NCBI GenBank assembly: GCA_002104535.1 | Contig: NBOG01000017.1 | Coordinates: 1-42,315 of the forward strand | Source of the DNA: Cognaticolwellia sediminilitoris | Lineage (GTDB): Bacteria; Pseudomonadota; Gammaproteobacteria; Enterobacterales; Alteromonadaceae | DNA: 42,315 nucleotides | Direction of reading: 5' to 3' | Shown: in pieces, positions 18,402 through 26,625 of the stretch | Layout of the letters: each line of letters begins with the position of its first letter | Position numbering within the stretch: the first letter of the stretch is position 1 | Position numbers and translations under genes: made by a program | Notes under the pieces: generated by a model | Databases searched by the model: none | Seen by the model: the letters and a program-made list of their open reading frames with translations, nothing else | What the model was told of the DNA's origin: nothing

Positions 18402-19217
18402 ATGAATACAGAAGAAATTGGAAGTCAAATCACGAGTATGGCTGTGCTTTACGGTCCGAAACTGATTGGTGCGATCCTCGTGTGGATCATCGGTGGTTGG
18501 GTCATTAAAATGATCGGCACTGTCGTACAAAAAGCAATGAATAAAGGAGGCACTGATCCTTCGTTAAAACCTTTCTTTTCAGGCATTGTTAATGGTCTCT
18601 TAAAGGTTATGTTGGTTATCACGGTGCTTGGTATGTTAGGCATCGAAATGACCTCGTTTATCGCTATTATTGGTGCTGCTGGTTTAGCCATAGGTATGGC
18701 AATGTCGGGTACTTTGCAAAACTTTGCTGGCGGTGTAATGATTTTGGTGTTTAAACCATTCAAAGTCGGTGATGTTTTAGAAGCACAGGGTTATGTCGGT
18801 ACTGTTTCGCAGATTCAAATTTTCAATACCATTATGAAAACGCCTGATAATAAAACCATTATTATTCCAAATGGTGGCTTATCAACGTCTTCAATGATCA
18901 ATTACTCAACTGAACCGAGAAGGCGTGTTGATTGGACTATAGGCGTTGCTTACGGTGATGATTTAGACAAAGCGCGTGAAGTTATCAAACGTTTATGTGA
19001 TGCAGATGAACGTATTTTAAAAGACCCTGCGGTTTTTATCGCTGTTTCAGCACTAGCTGATAGTTCGGTTAACTTTGCGGTAAGAGCTTGGGTAAATGCC
19101 CCTGATTATTGGGCTGTTTACTTTGCAATGAATGAAAATGTATATAAAACTTTTGCTAACGAAGGTTTGAACATTCCTTTCCCACAAATGGATGTGCATT
19201 TACATAAAGATGCGTAA
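18402..19217 (+). CDS. mscS: Small-conductance mechanosensitive channel, MscS family
   Basis: A heptameric inner-membrane channel that opens under tension and releases solutes during osmotic downshock. The 271-residue protein is close to E. coli MscS in length. It has TM1 (LIGAILVWIIGGWVI), TM2 and the pore-lining TM3 rich in Gly/Ala (FIAIIGAAGLAIGMAMSG-TLQNFAGG), then the beta domain FKPFKVGDVLEAQGYVGTVSQIQIF and TIIIPNG, and an alpha-beta cage at the C-terminus. AGGGA precedes the ATG and a good terminator follows. The gene stands alone. Confidence 0.95.
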   Translation: MNTEEIGSQITSMAVLYGPKLIGAILVWIIGGWVIKMIGTVVQKAMNKGGTDPSLKPFFSGIVNGLLKVMLVITVLGMLGIEMTSFIAIIGAAGLAIGMAMSGTLQNFAGGVMILVFKPFKVGDVLEAQGYVGTVSQIQIFNTIMKTPDNKTIIIPNGGLSTSSMINYSTEPRRRVDWTIGVAYGDDLDKAREVIKRLCDADERILKDPAVFIAVSALADSSVNFAVRAWVNAPDYWAVYFAMNENVYKTFANEGLNIPFPQMDVHLHKDA

Positions 19218-19262
19218 AGTGGTTAAGTTGCGATCTCAGTGACTTTAGCATTTAAAATTAAA

Positions 19263-19299
19263 AGAGCTAACCAGTTACCTTGGTTAGCTTTTTTTTTTA
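19263..19299 (+). terminator. Rho-independent terminator of mscS
   Basis: AGCTAACC (19265-19272) pairs with GGTTAGCT (19282-19289), followed by an unbroken T-run of about nine bases. Confidence 0.9.
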
Positions 19300-19322
19300 T
19301 CAATAAAAATAAGGTGGGACTT

Positions 19323-20195
19323 TTAAACACTAGGAGATAAATGCAAGAAACATCCTTTACCTGCAAAAGTTAATTGGTAGCTAGGTTCACTGCTTTCAGC
19401 TGAAGGTGAAATTTTTTCCAACATGCCTTTTTCAATTAAAAAATCTAACATATGAGTAGATAGTTCATCGAGTTTGGCTTTGGCGGTTATATCCATTTTT
19501 GTTGCTACACCTTTACATGAATACATCGCTTTTATAATTTTAGCTTCCACATCAGAAATTACCGGCATGCGCCCAGTGTAAGTAGGGTATTGGTGAAGCG
19601 GAAATTTACCTTGAATAGTTTTATAAGAGGCTTGAATCGCTTTAATATCATCGGCTTTATTGTCAGTTAACGAAAAAGTATGGAATACACCCGATTCTTT
19701 ACTTCGATAATCAACTTTAGCTAAAAATATCGGTAAATTGCAGCCTTGTGCAACATGGTAGAAACCGGTTTTCCATTTGGTTACTGGGCCTCGAGTGCCT
19801 TCTGGGGTGAATAAGAAAAACACCCGTGCTAATTTTTGGCTATCTATAAAGTCTTTGATTTGCTGAACTTGGCCAACACCTTGCTCAGAACGATCGATAG
19901 GAATAGCACCAAGGTACATTAACCAAGTGCCTAAAAGGGGAACGCGACAAATACTGTCTTTAATCGAAAAGTATATTTTCACATCTTGTTGTATTGCAGC
20001 CCCAAGTGCGTAAAAGAAGTCCCAATTTGAGGTGTGAGGTGCAGCAATCGCGACTCCAGCTCCTTCAGGTGCATTTTTACATAGCTTCCAACCGGCAACT
20101 TTGAACCAAAGGCTGAAAAGGAACTTCAAGAAATACTTGGTGAAAATACCATCAAAAATGGTTTTCTCACGAATGGCGAGTGCTTTTTTAGTCAT
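19323..20195 (-). CDS. PlsC-like acyltransferase with extra C-terminal domain
   Basis: A member of the 1-acyl-glycerol-3-phosphate acyltransferase superfamily. The H-x4-D motif is HTSNWD (H54-D59) and the second acyltransferase motif is TPEGTRG (EGTR at 132-135); a hydrophobic stretch near residues 22-36 may contact the membrane. The catalytic part ends near residue 205. The remaining about 85 residues (VISDVEAKIIKAMYSCKGVATK to the end) look like a small helical, winged-helix-like domain that ordinary PlsC lacks. It is not likely the housekeeping PlsC; the acyl acceptor is unknown. The start lacks a clear ribosome site. Confidence 0.82.
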   Translation of the reverse strand: MTKKALAIREKTIFDGIFTKYFLKFLFSLWFKVAGWKLCKNAPEGAGVAIAAPHTSNWDFFYALGAAIQQDVKIYFSIKDSICRVPLLGTWLMYLGAIPIDRSEQGVGQVQQIKDFIDSQKLARVFFLFTPEGTRGPVTKWKTGFYHVAQGCNLPIFLAKVDYRSKESGVFHTFSLTDNKADDIKAIQASYKTIQGKFPLHQYPTYTGRMPVISDVEAKIIKAMYSCKGVATKMDITAKAKLDELSTHMLDFLIEKGMLEKISPSAESSEPSYQLTFAGKGCFLHLSPSV

Positions 20196-20293
20196 TATAT
20201 TAAGAAGTAATACTGTTACGTTGATGATAAGTAATATTCTAGCAGGTGAGTGAAAAATTACATCGGTAAATAGTGAAATTACTCCTTAAAAAA

Positions 20294-20340
20294 AGTAGGG
20301 TCAGGTACACATTATAATAAGTAGGGTCAGGTACACATTA
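20294..20340 (+). repeat. Two tandem left ends of the REPIN-like repeat
   Basis: GGGTCAGGTACACATTA occurs twice in the same direction (20297-20313 and 20324-20340), separated by 10 bases. No inverted partner follows within 150 bp; instead the sequence runs directly into the GTAG-hairpin mosaic. Confidence 0.85.
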
Positions 20341-20728
20341 TTGGGGGCATATAGCCCGACAAAACCTAAATATATGAGTGTGTTGGCCTAAAGACCAACC
20401 TACAAAAGAAAAGGTGCGTTCTTCGAGGGGCGAACAAATTCGCCTGTTAAAAGTAGGTTGGCGTTGGTTTATGGTGGATGACGTATTGGCTGAGAATGTG
20501 ATATTAGTTTTTTGGCGACTGAAGTCGCCCCTACAGTTTAATGTCACGCCTTATAGCGCGTTTGATTTTGTTCTCTTGTAGGTCGGGTTTTAGCCCGATA
20601 AAACCCAAATATATGAGTGTGTTGGCCTAAAGACCAACCTACAAAAGAAAAGGTGCGTTTTTCGTAGGGGCGACTTCAGTCGCCGTTTTGTTTTATTTAA
20701 TTGTTCGAGTAGGCGAGTTTACTCGCCT
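20341..20728. repeat. Mosaic of GTAG-headed hairpins (REP/BIME-like)
   Basis: Hairpins with a GTAG head and different stems lie together: minus-strand GTAGGTTGGTCTTTAGGCCA (20382-20403 and 20621-20642), a GGGGCGA/TCGCC type (20427-20444, 20514-20534, 20664-20684), GTAGGTCGGGTTTTAGCCCG (20578-20598) and GTAGGCGAGTTTACTCGCC (20709-20727). The block around 20352-20444 is repeated at about 20592-20684 with few changes, so a compound unit has been duplicated. ORFs across it (20338-20547, 20378-20581) are repeat sequence, not genes. Confidence 0.8.
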
Positions 20729-20742
20729 GTAATACTAGAAGC

Positions 20743-21435
20743 TTAAGTAAGTTTGGTTATGTAAGCATTGATAATGGCTTGCACTTGTTTGGCATTGTCT
20801 AGCTGTAACCGCTGTTCGTGACCTTGCAGAATACGTTGATAGTGGCTTAACGTTTTCTGTAAATATTGAGTCACTATTTCAGCTTGTTTGTTTGATGTTG
20901 AGTGCCAAATTTTATCGCCGACTGGCGCAATTTTATTATCTTCATCACTTGTTGATGACACTAACAATATTTCGTAAAAGCGGCGGTTTTCTTCAATTAA
21001 TACTTCGTCTTTCAAGCTAAAGTTTAGCGCTATTAATTTTTGCCTTAATGAAAATTGGTGATGAACTGGGCACAATAAAAAATCAATGTTCAGGTTGTTG
21101 TGTTGCTGATAAATCGCTTCAATAAATTGCATCATCAAGTCACCACCAACCCCGGCAATGATAATCAGCTGCTTGCCTTGGTATTGTGCTAAAGGCAATT
21201 TCGCAACATCAAGGCAGTGAGTCTGCCATGATGAATTGGGAAAGAAGCGCTCAAGCTTACTTGTAACTTTATCCATCAACTCAGGTACTATATCCACAAA
21301 ATGTAACTTGCTGGTGGTTAAACGCGATAGTAACGAGAAGCCCAATAAACCGTGATCACAGCAGCAATCCCAAATATGATCGTATTGTGATGTCACCATG
21401 GTATCTATTTTTTGTAAACGATTACTGAGTTTCAT
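20743..21435 (-). CDS. TrmK-like tRNA (adenine-N1)-methyltransferase
   Basis: A predicted SAM-dependent methyltransferase of the COG2384/TrmK family, known in Bacillus to methylate A22 of tRNA. The N-terminus LSNRLQKIDTMV, then the SAM-binding motif WDCCCDHGLLGFSLL and the catalytic-region motif IIAGVGGDLMMQFIE are characteristic, followed by FLLCPVHHQFSLRQKL and EENRRFYEILLV. The length, 230 residues, matches the family. In gammaproteobacteria the target is not established as far as I know, so the symbol is left blank. The stop lies 15 bp from the hairpin mosaic. Confidence 0.85.
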   Translation of the reverse strand: MKLSNRLQKIDTMVTSQYDHIWDCCCDHGLLGFSLLSRLTTSKLHFVDIVPELMDKVTSKLERFFPNSSWQTHCLDVAKLPLAQYQGKQLIIIAGVGGDLMMQFIEAIYQQHNNLNIDFLLCPVHHQFSLRQKLIALNFSLKDEVLIEENRRFYEILLVSSTSDEDNKIAPVGDKIWHSTSNKQAEIVTQYLQKTLSHYQRILQGHEQRLQLDNAKQVQAIINAYITKLT

Positions 21436-21516
21436 ACAGTGCTTTTATTGGTTTTAAGTGCGGTAACAGTGCAGTTAATGACACGGCTAAAATGGTAGAG
21501 CTAGTAATTAACTTTC

Positions 21517-22149
21517 TTATATAGCTGTCTCTTCAACTGTTTCTTCATCAACTTCTTCATCAAGAATGACCATTCTGATAATAGTGATCATTTTTTTCGG
21601 TACAGTTGTGTAACCTAAGTCTTCACTGTAACCAACCTCAACTTGAGCGATAGCTTCAAGAATCTCATAACCTTCAATAACTTCACCGAACACGGCATAG
21701 CCCCATGAATTTCCTGGGTCTAAATTGGTATTGTCGTTTAGGTTGATAAAAAATTGGCTGGTTGCTGAGTGGGCATCGTTAAGCTGCTTTGCCATCGCAA
21801 TTGTGCCTTCGCTATTACTTAAACCGTTTCCTGATTCGTTAAAAATAGGCTCATCAGGTTCAATTTCACTGTAGTTCGTCATAAAACCACCCGCTTGCAC
21901 AAGATAGCCTTCTTCGACACGATGGATCAGGGTTTTATCGTACTGCCCTCGGGTTACATAACCTAAAAAGTTATCAGCAGTAATTCTGGCTCGGTAGCGG
22001 TCAAGCTCAATAATGATATTACCCATCGTGGTTTCTATGCGCACTTTAGGCGATAAATTACTCGGCTGAATATATTGCCCTTTTGTATTTGCTGCCAGTA
22101 AATGAAACGACATTAACAAGCTAATAGTAAGGAGTAAAATTCTGGTCAC
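21517..22149 (-). CDS. Peptidyl-prolyl cis-trans isomerase, cyclophilin type, exported
   Basis: A periplasmic cyclophilin catalysing proline isomerisation. From the GTG at 22149 the protein is 210 residues and begins with a normal signal peptide (MTRILLLTISLLMSFHLLAA). AAAGG lies 6 bases before this GTG. The longer TTG start at 22173 adds an N-terminus less suited to export. The cyclophilin core shows VRIETTMGNIIIELD, IHRVEEGYLVQAGGF with the catalytic arginine, TIAMAKQ, SATSQFFINLNDN and GYAVFGEVIEGYEILEAI. The C-terminus is an acidic tail (EEVDEETVEETA). Compared with PpiA it has a shorter linker; symbol not assigned. Confidence 0.9.
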   Translation of the reverse strand: MTRILLLTISLLMSFHLLAANTKGQYIQPSNLSPKVRIETTMGNIIIELDRYRARITADNFLGYVTRGQYDKTLIHRVEEGYLVQAGGFMTNYSEIEPDEPIFNESGNGLSNSEGTIAMAKQLNDAHSATSQFFINLNDNTNLDPGNSWGYAVFGEVIEGYEILEAIAQVEVGYSEDLGYTTVPKKMITIIRMVILDEEVDEETVEETAI

Positions 22150-22795
22150 GTTAATACCTTTGAAGACGCGCAATGGGAAAATTATCCCCCATTTTAACAG
22201 CTATTTCTTTCACTAATCAAAAGCAATGTAAATCGTACTTTTATTGAGTAACTTTTCATATTCTAAGTTAATTTTTTAAGTTAACTTTTTAAGACCAAAC
22301 GGCACAATTTGATTAGTTGTTTTTGTGTTTTTTTTTAAACGGCTAATTAGATGTTTAGCACTAATCTCGATAATCCTATCGCCTTTTTTCGTTATTTTAC
22401 TTGTGAAATTTAATACTTTTACAAAAGTATTCACTCACCAGTATTTTTTGATACTTAAAGTACTCAATTGAAATGTTTGACTTTATTTCGACATAACAGA
22501 ATTAAATAAAATAATACTGTGATTAAGTTATTTAAAAAACAGCCCCGTTACTGCGAATTAACTAGGGTAAAGGCAAAACTCTAGAGTTGATTTCGCTCGA
22601 TGTTTTCCCCTGCTGCTTGTGGGGGAAACTCCCTATATTTTCGTTTCTTTTTATATGACATGGTAAAGCCACTGAAGAATTCGGTGAAAAAATAACCAGT
22701 TTTTAATGGTGTTATTCAGACGAATTCTCGAGCAAATATTAAAAAATAAAATCGAGCAAAAAGCTCGGTAAAAATTAACTTAAGAGGTCTTAATC
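22150..22795 (+). promoter_or_regulatory. Long, structured upstream region of the secreted protease
   Basis: No gene is visible. The distal part is very AT-rich. Between 22541 and 22640 lies a GC-richer island with a CTCTAGAG palindrome and a TTTCCCC/GGGGAAA stem (22604-22628, 11-base loop). A second hairpin, CGAGC-AAAAA-GCTCG (22753-22767), sits just before the AAGAGGT ribosome site (22782-22788). These elements would lie in a long leader of the subtilase mRNA. I do not recognise a known riboswitch. Confidence 0.45.
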
Positions 22796-25700
22796 ATGTC
22801 ATCTCTATTCAAACAAAATAAAGTAAGCTTACTTGTCGCTTTAGCGTTAAGTTCAGCTACAACTACAACATGGGCAAAGTCCGTGATTGTAGAATTAAAT
22901 GAAGCACCAGTAGCACATAAAATTTATGCTGAAAGAGAAGCTGGAACGCCACTTTCAGATAATCAAATACAGGCACTTAGAGCCGAGTTAGCAGTTTCGC
23001 AAAATGAATTTTTACAAGCCCTAACCGCTAAAGGCATTGGCTATACAATGGAGATGGCGTCAATTCCAGACGGTATCGGCAATGTTCAAAGTTTTGAATA
23101 CCGTTACACACTAGTCTTTAACGGTATGAATATTGATGTTGCAGACAGTGCTTTATCAGCGCTTGCTAACATGCCACAAGTTAAAAAAGTTCATGATGTG
23201 CAAGTATTAACGCCACAACTTGATAAAAGTACAGCCTATACCAAAGCGCCTGAATTATATGGTCGTATTGCGGAGTTAACTGCTTATGACGACCATAGAG
23301 AAGGTTTTGAAGGTCAAGGAATGTATGTATCTGTTATCGATACAGGTATTGATTGGTCAAGTGAGCAGTTCGGCGGCGATGCTACTCCACCAAGATTTGG
23401 TACTTTACCGCCAGTAGCAAGCTTGAATAATAACAAAGTTGCTTACTACTTACCGATTGCTGGTGAAGGTATGGATGAATATGGTCATGGTACTCATGTT
23501 GCTGCAACAGCTGCTGGCTACCTTGCTTATGCTCCAGGTGCCGATGGTGTGCCAAACACAGCAGACGATGCGCCAGTTCACGGTGTTGCTCCTCAAGCTC
23601 GAGTAATGGGCTATCAAGTTTGTAATGCTGCAGGTCGTTGTATAACGCCAGCAACAATTTTAGCACTTGAAGACAGTGTTTCTCCACGTTCATTAACCGG
23701 TCATGTTAAACCAGTGGCTGACGTAATTAACTTAAGTTTAGGTGGTCCTGGTGGACCAGACGACTCAAGTGCTGTAGCGGCAAGTAACGCTGCTTTAGCT
23801 GGTGTGGTAGTGGTTGCAGCAGCAGGTAACGATGGCCCAGGTGAGTGGACTTTAGGCTCTCCAGCGGCAGGTAGACATGTAATTGCAGTAGCGGCGAGTA
23901 ACGATCCAGGTGTTGCAGCAAATAGCATCGAAGTTTTAGACGCTTCTGGCAATGTTGACCAAAATGCACCCACTATGGTTGCTGCTATGTCAGCAGATTC
24001 AAACTTAAAACAAGGTTTAAGCGAACCAGTGTCTGGTCAATACGTTTATGCCGGTTTAGCTGATACACCTGATCAAGTTCCTTTATCAGTGCTTGGTAAT
24101 ATTTGTTTAGTTAAGCGTGGTAGTACACAAGATATTGCTGCTGCTGATGCCGGCACAGGTTTATTCGCTAATAAAGCGGCAAACTGTCAAGCAAAAGGCG
24201 CTATCGCAACGGTCATTTATAATGATACTGCAGAAGCTTTAGGTGCTGTACTCGCACCAGCTACAACGCCGGTATTCACTATTTCAGGTATCGATGGTAA
24301 CTATTTACAAGGTCTTGGTTATGATGAATTAGGCGTTTCAATGTCTACTATTCAGTTAAACCCAATTGACCCTAGCTTGTTTGAACCCGGTATTGCTGGT
24401 TTTAGTTCACGCGGCCCGATCCTTGGTTTAGGCCAAATCAAAGCTGATTTAGCTGCACCAGGTGTTGAAATTTTAGCGGCAACAACGAAAACAAGTGCTC
24501 CTACAGCAACCATGTCAAACCCTATGGGATATGGTGTTGCTAGTGGTACTAGTATGGCGTCTCCACATGTAGCAGGTGCTGCAGCATTGGTTCGTCAAGC
24601 TCGTCCAGAATTAAATGTAAGTGAAGTTCGTGCAGTATTAATGAATACCGCGACTAACCCACGTTTTATTGACGGCACGCCAAAAGCAGACGGTGTTGAG
24701 AATGATAGTATTCTTGCTCAAGGTGCTGGTTTAATGGATGTTTACGCAGCTGCGAATGCAACGGCGATGATGGGTATTGAAGGCGATGGCATTATCGAAC
24801 CTTCAATCTTAGGTAGCTACTCTTTTGGTACTTTACCTGCTATCAACACCCGTGTAACTCATAGTGAGCCAGTCACTGTTTCATTGAAATCATTAAGTAA
24901 TACAGCGGGTACTTACCACTTATCAGTAGCTAATAACCGTGATTTACAAGTAGATGGTATCGATATTGCGTTATCAACTGAAGAAATTACAGTTTCAGCA
25001 GGTGGTTCAACATCATTTGTTGTCAGCGCTGTTATCGATGGTGATAAAGTTCGTTCTACGGAACTAAACGAAAACGAATCACTGCAAACTATGTGGTATG
25101 TCGTTGCAACAAAAGCGGATGGTTCTGAAACCTTACGTATGCCAATGTACCTTAAACCTGAAATGAGTCAGCCTCTGCAAGTTGCAGGTACTGAAAGTGA
25201 AGTTTTCAATGGTTCATTAATTGCGGGTGATAACAATACTGCGGCAGCTTCTGGTGTTACTTACCAAGACTTCCCAGTTGACGTTAATGCTGGCGCTTTC
25301 CGATTAATTGGTGATTTAGAATATACCACCACGTTAGTTGATGATATTGACTTGTTCTTAATCGACCCATCAGGAACTCAAATTGCTAGTTCAACCAATG
25401 GTGGTGGTCCAGAGCATATTGAAGTGACTGTTGAGCAAACAGGTACTTATATTTGGAGAGTGTCTGGTTGGGTAAACGGTCCTGTTGAAACTACCTTAAC
25501 GTCTACTCAAGCACTTGGCGGCGTTGCACCAATGATGTCAGTTAATGATACTGATTTTACTGATAACCAAGGTAATCAAGTAGACTTCGACGGTAGTGTT
25601 AACTTGTCTTGGACTGCCGCTGGTAGTGAAAAAGCCTTTGATGTTGAATATTCTACTGACGGTGAAAACTACGCTTTATATGCTTCTGTTGACGGTCAAA

Positions 25701-26332
25701 CTACGTCTTTAACAACAGATGTTTTAGGTAATGGACAACACTTCTTTAGAGTTAAAGCATTATTTAACGGTAAAATTGGTTACTACGTTAGCACGGCAAG
25801 TGAAGCAGCTTCAGTATTAGTTGATCAACGTTCAGAAGCTAACATCACTGGTGATGTATCAACGGCAATCTCAGCAGTTGCATTCACTAATGGTGTATTT
25901 AGCTTTGATATGGCGATGACTAATAATTCAGGCAACGACTATGTACCGCATTTGGACCTAGCTATCAGAAAAATCAAATCTGCATCTGGTCAAGTTACTG
26001 TGATGAATGCTGATAACGGTGGTAAAGGTACTAAGAAAGACAACGCTATATTTAGCTATGCCGGTGCCATTGGTGGTGAGCAAGTATTTAGTGCAGGCGA
26101 AACAAGTGACGTTCGTCACATGGAATTTGCTAACCCAGCATCTGAATTGTTCCAACTTTATATTAAAGTTACCGGTCATACATCATCAGGTGGCTCAGCT
26201 GAAACAACTTCTGTTCAAACGACAGAGTCAGCTGAAACATCAGAGATGACGTTAACAGAGCAACTTATTGAGATAACGATTAATCCAGTTACGGGTGATA
26301 TTGTTAGCCAACTAGTGGCCGAGTTACCTTAA
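22796..26332 (+). CDS. Large secreted subtilisin-like serine protease (S8) with PA domain
   Basis: An extracellular endopeptidase of 1178 residues. Signal peptide (1-27, ending TTTTWA), an I9-type propeptide to about residue 140, then the S8 catalytic domain with D182 (SVIDTGIDW), H231 (YGHGTHVAATAAG) and S586 (GTSMASPHVAGAA). A protease-associated (PA) domain is inserted at about 395-520 (GNICLVKRG, AIATVIYND). After the catalytic domain come Fn3-like beta regions, then a pre-peptidase C-like segment near 820-900 (DDIDLFLIDPSGTQIASS, GTYIWRVSGW). The last 35 residues are Thr/Glu/Ser-rich. The layout is that of nutrient-scavenging marine proteases. AAGAGGT precedes the ATG. The protein has a strong terminator after it. 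Confidence 0.95.
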   Translation: MSSLFKQNKVSLLVALALSSATTTTWAKSVIVELNEAPVAHKIYAEREAGTPLSDNQIQALRAELAVSQNEFLQALTAKGIGYTMEMASIPDGIGNVQSFEYRYTLVFNGMNIDVADSALSALANMPQVKKVHDVQVLTPQLDKSTAYTKAPELYGRIAELTAYDDHREGFEGQGMYVSVIDTGIDWSSEQFGGDATPPRFGTLPPVASLNNNKVAYYLPIAGEGMDEYGHGTHVAATAAGYLAYAPGADGVPNTADDAPVHGVAPQARVMGYQVCNAAGRCITPATILALEDSVSPRSLTGHVKPVADVINLSLGGPGGPDDSSAVAASNAALAGVVVVAAAGNDGPGEWTLGSPAAGRHVIAVAASNDPGVAANSIEVLDASGNVDQNAPTMVAAMSADSNLKQGLSEPVSGQYVYAGLADTPDQVPLSVLGNICLVKRGSTQDIAAADAGTGLFANKAANCQAKGAIATVIYNDTAEALGAVLAPATTPVFTISGIDGNYLQGLGYDELGVSMSTIQLNPIDPSLFEPGIAGFSSRGPILGLGQIKADLAAPGVEILAATTKTSAPTATMSNPMGYGVASGTSMASPHVAGAAALVRQARPELNVSEVRAVLMNTATNPRFIDGTPKADGVENDSILAQGAGLMDVYAAANATAMMGIEGDGIIEPSILGSYSFGTLPAINTRVTHSEPVTVSLKSLSNTAGTYHLSVANNRDLQVDGIDIALSTEEITVSAGGSTSFVVSAVIDGDKVRSTELNENESLQTMWYVVATKADGSETLRMPMYLKPEMSQPLQVAGTESEVFNGSLIAGDNNTAAASGVTYQDFPVDVNAGAFRLIGDLEYTTTLVDDIDLFLIDPSGTQIASSTNGGGPEHIEVTVEQTGTYIWRVSGWVNGPVETTLTSTQALGGVAPMMSVNDTDFTDNQGNQVDFDGSVNLSWTAAGSEKAFDVEYSTDGENYALYASVDGQTTSLTTDVLGNGQHFFRVKALFNGKIGYYVSTASEAASVLVDQRSEANITGDVSTAISAVAFTNGVFSFDMAMTNNSGNDYVPHLDLAIRKIKSASGQVTVMNADNGGKGTKKDNAIFSYAGAIGGEQVFSAGETSDVRHMEFANPASELFQLYIKVTGHTSSGGSAETTSVQTTESAETSEMTLTEQLIEITINPVTGDIVSQLVAELP

Positions 26333-26399
26333 TCAATGCTGACTAATGTAATTCAATAAACTGGCTTAAGTTCATTGAAATAAGATAAGTTTATTGTAT

Positions 26400-26444
26400 A
26401 AAGCCGCTTCTTCACGAAATATTGTGATTAAGCGGCTTTTTTTA
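26400..26444 (+). terminator. Rho-independent terminator of the protease gene
   Basis: AAAGCCGCTT and AAGCGGCTTT form a 10-bp stem around a ~20-base loop, followed by a T-run. Confidence 0.88.
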
Positions 26445-26625
26445 TCAGTAATAATTAACATTAAAGCGATTGTAAAAGTACGGCGTTTACTAAGGTGTTT
26501 TAAGGAACTAATAACTATATATGCTGATTTCTGGCTAAGTTTGCGATTTATTTCTACTATTAAACCTACTTAAAGGTGACATAAAACACTATGTAACAAC
26601 CGACTATTTGAAAATAGGACAGTGG

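Noticed and set aside
20338-20581. Short ORFs on both strands near 20.4 kb
   Set aside because: They lie wholly within the GTAG hairpin mosaic and translate palindromic repeat sequence.
22546-22640. Cyclic-di-GMP (GEMM) riboswitch ahead of the secreted protease
   Set aside because: A GGCAAAAC-like string and hairpins first suggested it, but the order of conserved segments and the tetraloop receptor are not there.
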